This document shows positions 62,980-64,000 of a stretch of DNA of 64,000 nt, in pieces. The notes under the pieces were generated by a model that was not told the origin of the DNA, made no database searches, and saw nothing but the letters and a program-made list of their open reading frames with translations. Positions within the stretch are counted from its first letter, which is position 1. The number at the start of each line of letters is the position of its first letter. This stretch comes from Curtobacterium sp. MCJR17_055 (GTDB lineage: Bacteria; Actinomycetota; Actinomycetes; Actinomycetales; Microbacteriaceae), in NCBI RefSeq assembly GCF_003224335.1, contig NZ_QKLF01000002.1, positions 558,001 through 622,000 on the forward strand, given 5' to 3'. The translations under genes and the position numbers were made by a program.

Positions 62980-64000
62980 GCGTGCACGAGCGGTCGGTCC
63001 GACGCGGGGATGATCCGGGCGTGCAGGTCCGGCGGCTCCGGGAACGTCCGGTCGAAGGGGAACACCGGCCGTTCGATCCGGTGGTGGCCCAGGCGTTCCA
63101 GGTCCTGGTCGACGCCACCGGGCGTGAGCGCGAGCATCCAGTCCGCGGCCATGTCGTACAGCTCGGGTTCGAGGTAGCCGATCTTCACGACGACCAGGTC
63201 GGCGCTCCGCGGGTCGAGGTCCAGGTCGGTGAAGTCGTGCTCGTGGTGGTACGGCTTCCGCAGCTCGGTGAGGACGGCGAAGACGCTGCCGACCTGCAGC
63301 ACGACCTCGGTCCGGGCGTCCCGGTCGCCGTGCTTGACCGCGTGCACGCGTCCGGTCATCGTGAGCGGCCCGGCGTGCAGGTCGTCGACCTCGGCACCGG
63401 CGGTCACGGTGACGGTCGCCCCGACGCCGGCCTCGACGCAGGCGGCGACCGCGGCGGGGCCGGGGACGCTGGCGTAGAGGACGACCGGGCCGTCGGCGCT
63501 CTGGAACTCCTCCCGGGCGAGCAGCTGCGTCAGCCCCCACGTCATGTCGCCCGAGCCGCCGGCGGTCGGGTTGTCGCCGGAGTCGGACACGAAGTACGGA
63601 CGTGCGGCACCGGGGGCGAGGGCGGCGGCCAGGCACTCGTCGAACGTCCCGGTCGGGGCGACGAACGCGAAGTCATCGCGGGCGTCCCAGAACGCCCGGG
63701 CCAGGCGTTCGGCACCGGCGGTGACGGCGGCCTCGTCCCACCCGGTGACGACGGTGACGGCACGGTTCCGCGGCTGGTCCGCCCAGGCGTACCCGACCCA
63801 GATCGCTGCGTCGAGCACGCCGTCGGTCGCCTCGATGTCGGCCACCTGTGCGTAGACGGACGCCGCGGGCTCGATGCGGGTGGAGGTCTTCTCGCCCGGC
63901 AGCAGGACCGGGACCGGGATCCACGCCTTCACCGGGCGTCGAGCTCCGGCCGGGCGGGTGGTGAGCACGTCGACCAGGTTGCGGACCGCGCGCTCCTTCG
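62976..64000 (-). CDS. M81-family metallopeptidase (MlrC-like), partial
   Basis: About 340 residues of the C-terminal part are visible; the gene continues past the right edge. FVSDSGDNPTAGGSGDMTWG and a late VVKIGYLEPELYDMAADWML are characteristic of M81/MlrC (microcystinase C-like) proteins. Likely hydrolyses a small peptide or amide; substrate unknown. Coupled to cutC. Confidence 0.85.
   Translation of the reverse strand, partial: KERAVRNLVDVLTTRPAGARRPVKAWIPVPVLLPGEKTSTRIEPAASVYAQVADIEATDGVLDAAIWVGYAWADQPRNRAVTVVTGWDEAAVTAGAERLARAFWDARDDFAFVAPTGTFDECLAAALAPGAARPYFVSDSGDNPTAGGSGDMTWGLTQLLAREEFQSADGPVVLYASVPGPAAVAACVEAGVGATVTVTAGAEVDDLHAGPLTMTGRVHAVKHGDRDARTEVVLQVGSVFAVLTELRKPYHHEHDFTDLDLDPRSADLVVVKIGYLEPELYDMAADWMLALTPGGVDQDLERLGHHRIERPVFPFDRTFPEPPDLHARIIPASDRPLVHA

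Overview
The window is 64 kb of a high-GC actinobacterial chromosome. Strong G/C at third codon positions, the fol cluster behind ftsH, an unlinked short sigma-70 factor, CsoR/CopZ/CopA, actinobacterial SRPBCC and DUF families, and many promoters that lie directly on the start codon all fit Microbacteriaceae. Curtobacterium or a close relative is my best guess, made from memory of gene order and not from a search.

Layout. 0-6 kb: end of an epimerase gene, a frameshifted Abi-like gene, an aldo/keto reductase, three tRNA genes (Glu, Asp, Phe) and a tandem pair of secreted cell-wall hydrolases with M23 and NlpC/P60 catalytic domains. 6-20.5 kb: core housekeeping genes ppa, tilS, hpt, ftsH, folP-folB-folK, a DUF3180 protein, two PH-domain membrane proteins, a DUF2520 protein, lysS, a sigma factor and an NAD kinase. 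20.5-31.5 kb: clpC with a ClgR-type box, stress and lipid genes (SRPBCC protein, N-acetyltransferase, cspA, fatty acid desaturase), VanZ, radA, an SGNH hydrolase and tRNA-Ser(CGA). 31.6-43.3 kb: an accessory island of lower GC. It holds a decayed transposase and other broken genes, a ComEC-like metallo-beta-lactamase-fold protein, a small HTH protein and a tightly overlapping five-gene operon on the minus strand. 43.3-64 kb: nucleosidase, anti-sigma-like kinase, msrA, an acyl-CoA synthetase, a MarR/luciferase-like/F420-type reductase cassette, BLUF, VOC, a CsoR-CopZ-CopA-DUF4396 copper cassette, SDR, glgX, two AraC regulators, cutC and an M81 peptidase.

The most interesting unit is the island operon at 42.9-36.0 kb. 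Its order is a phosphoribosyltransferase-like protein, a large P-loop ATPase of ORC/CDC6 type, a protein of unknown family, a SIS-HAD fusion and a PfkB-family sugar kinase. Most of its gene junctions overlap, so it reads as one coupled module with the parts to make, phosphorylate and dephosphorylate a sugar-phosphate or nucleotide, controlled by an ATPase. Its position beside tRNA-Ser and mobile debris suggests a horizontally moved conflict or defence system.

Two regulatory themes recur. At least ten genes have a TANNNT hexamer ending exactly 6 or 7 nt before the start codon, which implies leaderless mRNAs. Most convergent gene pairs are separated by a long perfect GC-rich palindrome; one 40-bp version is present identically three times.
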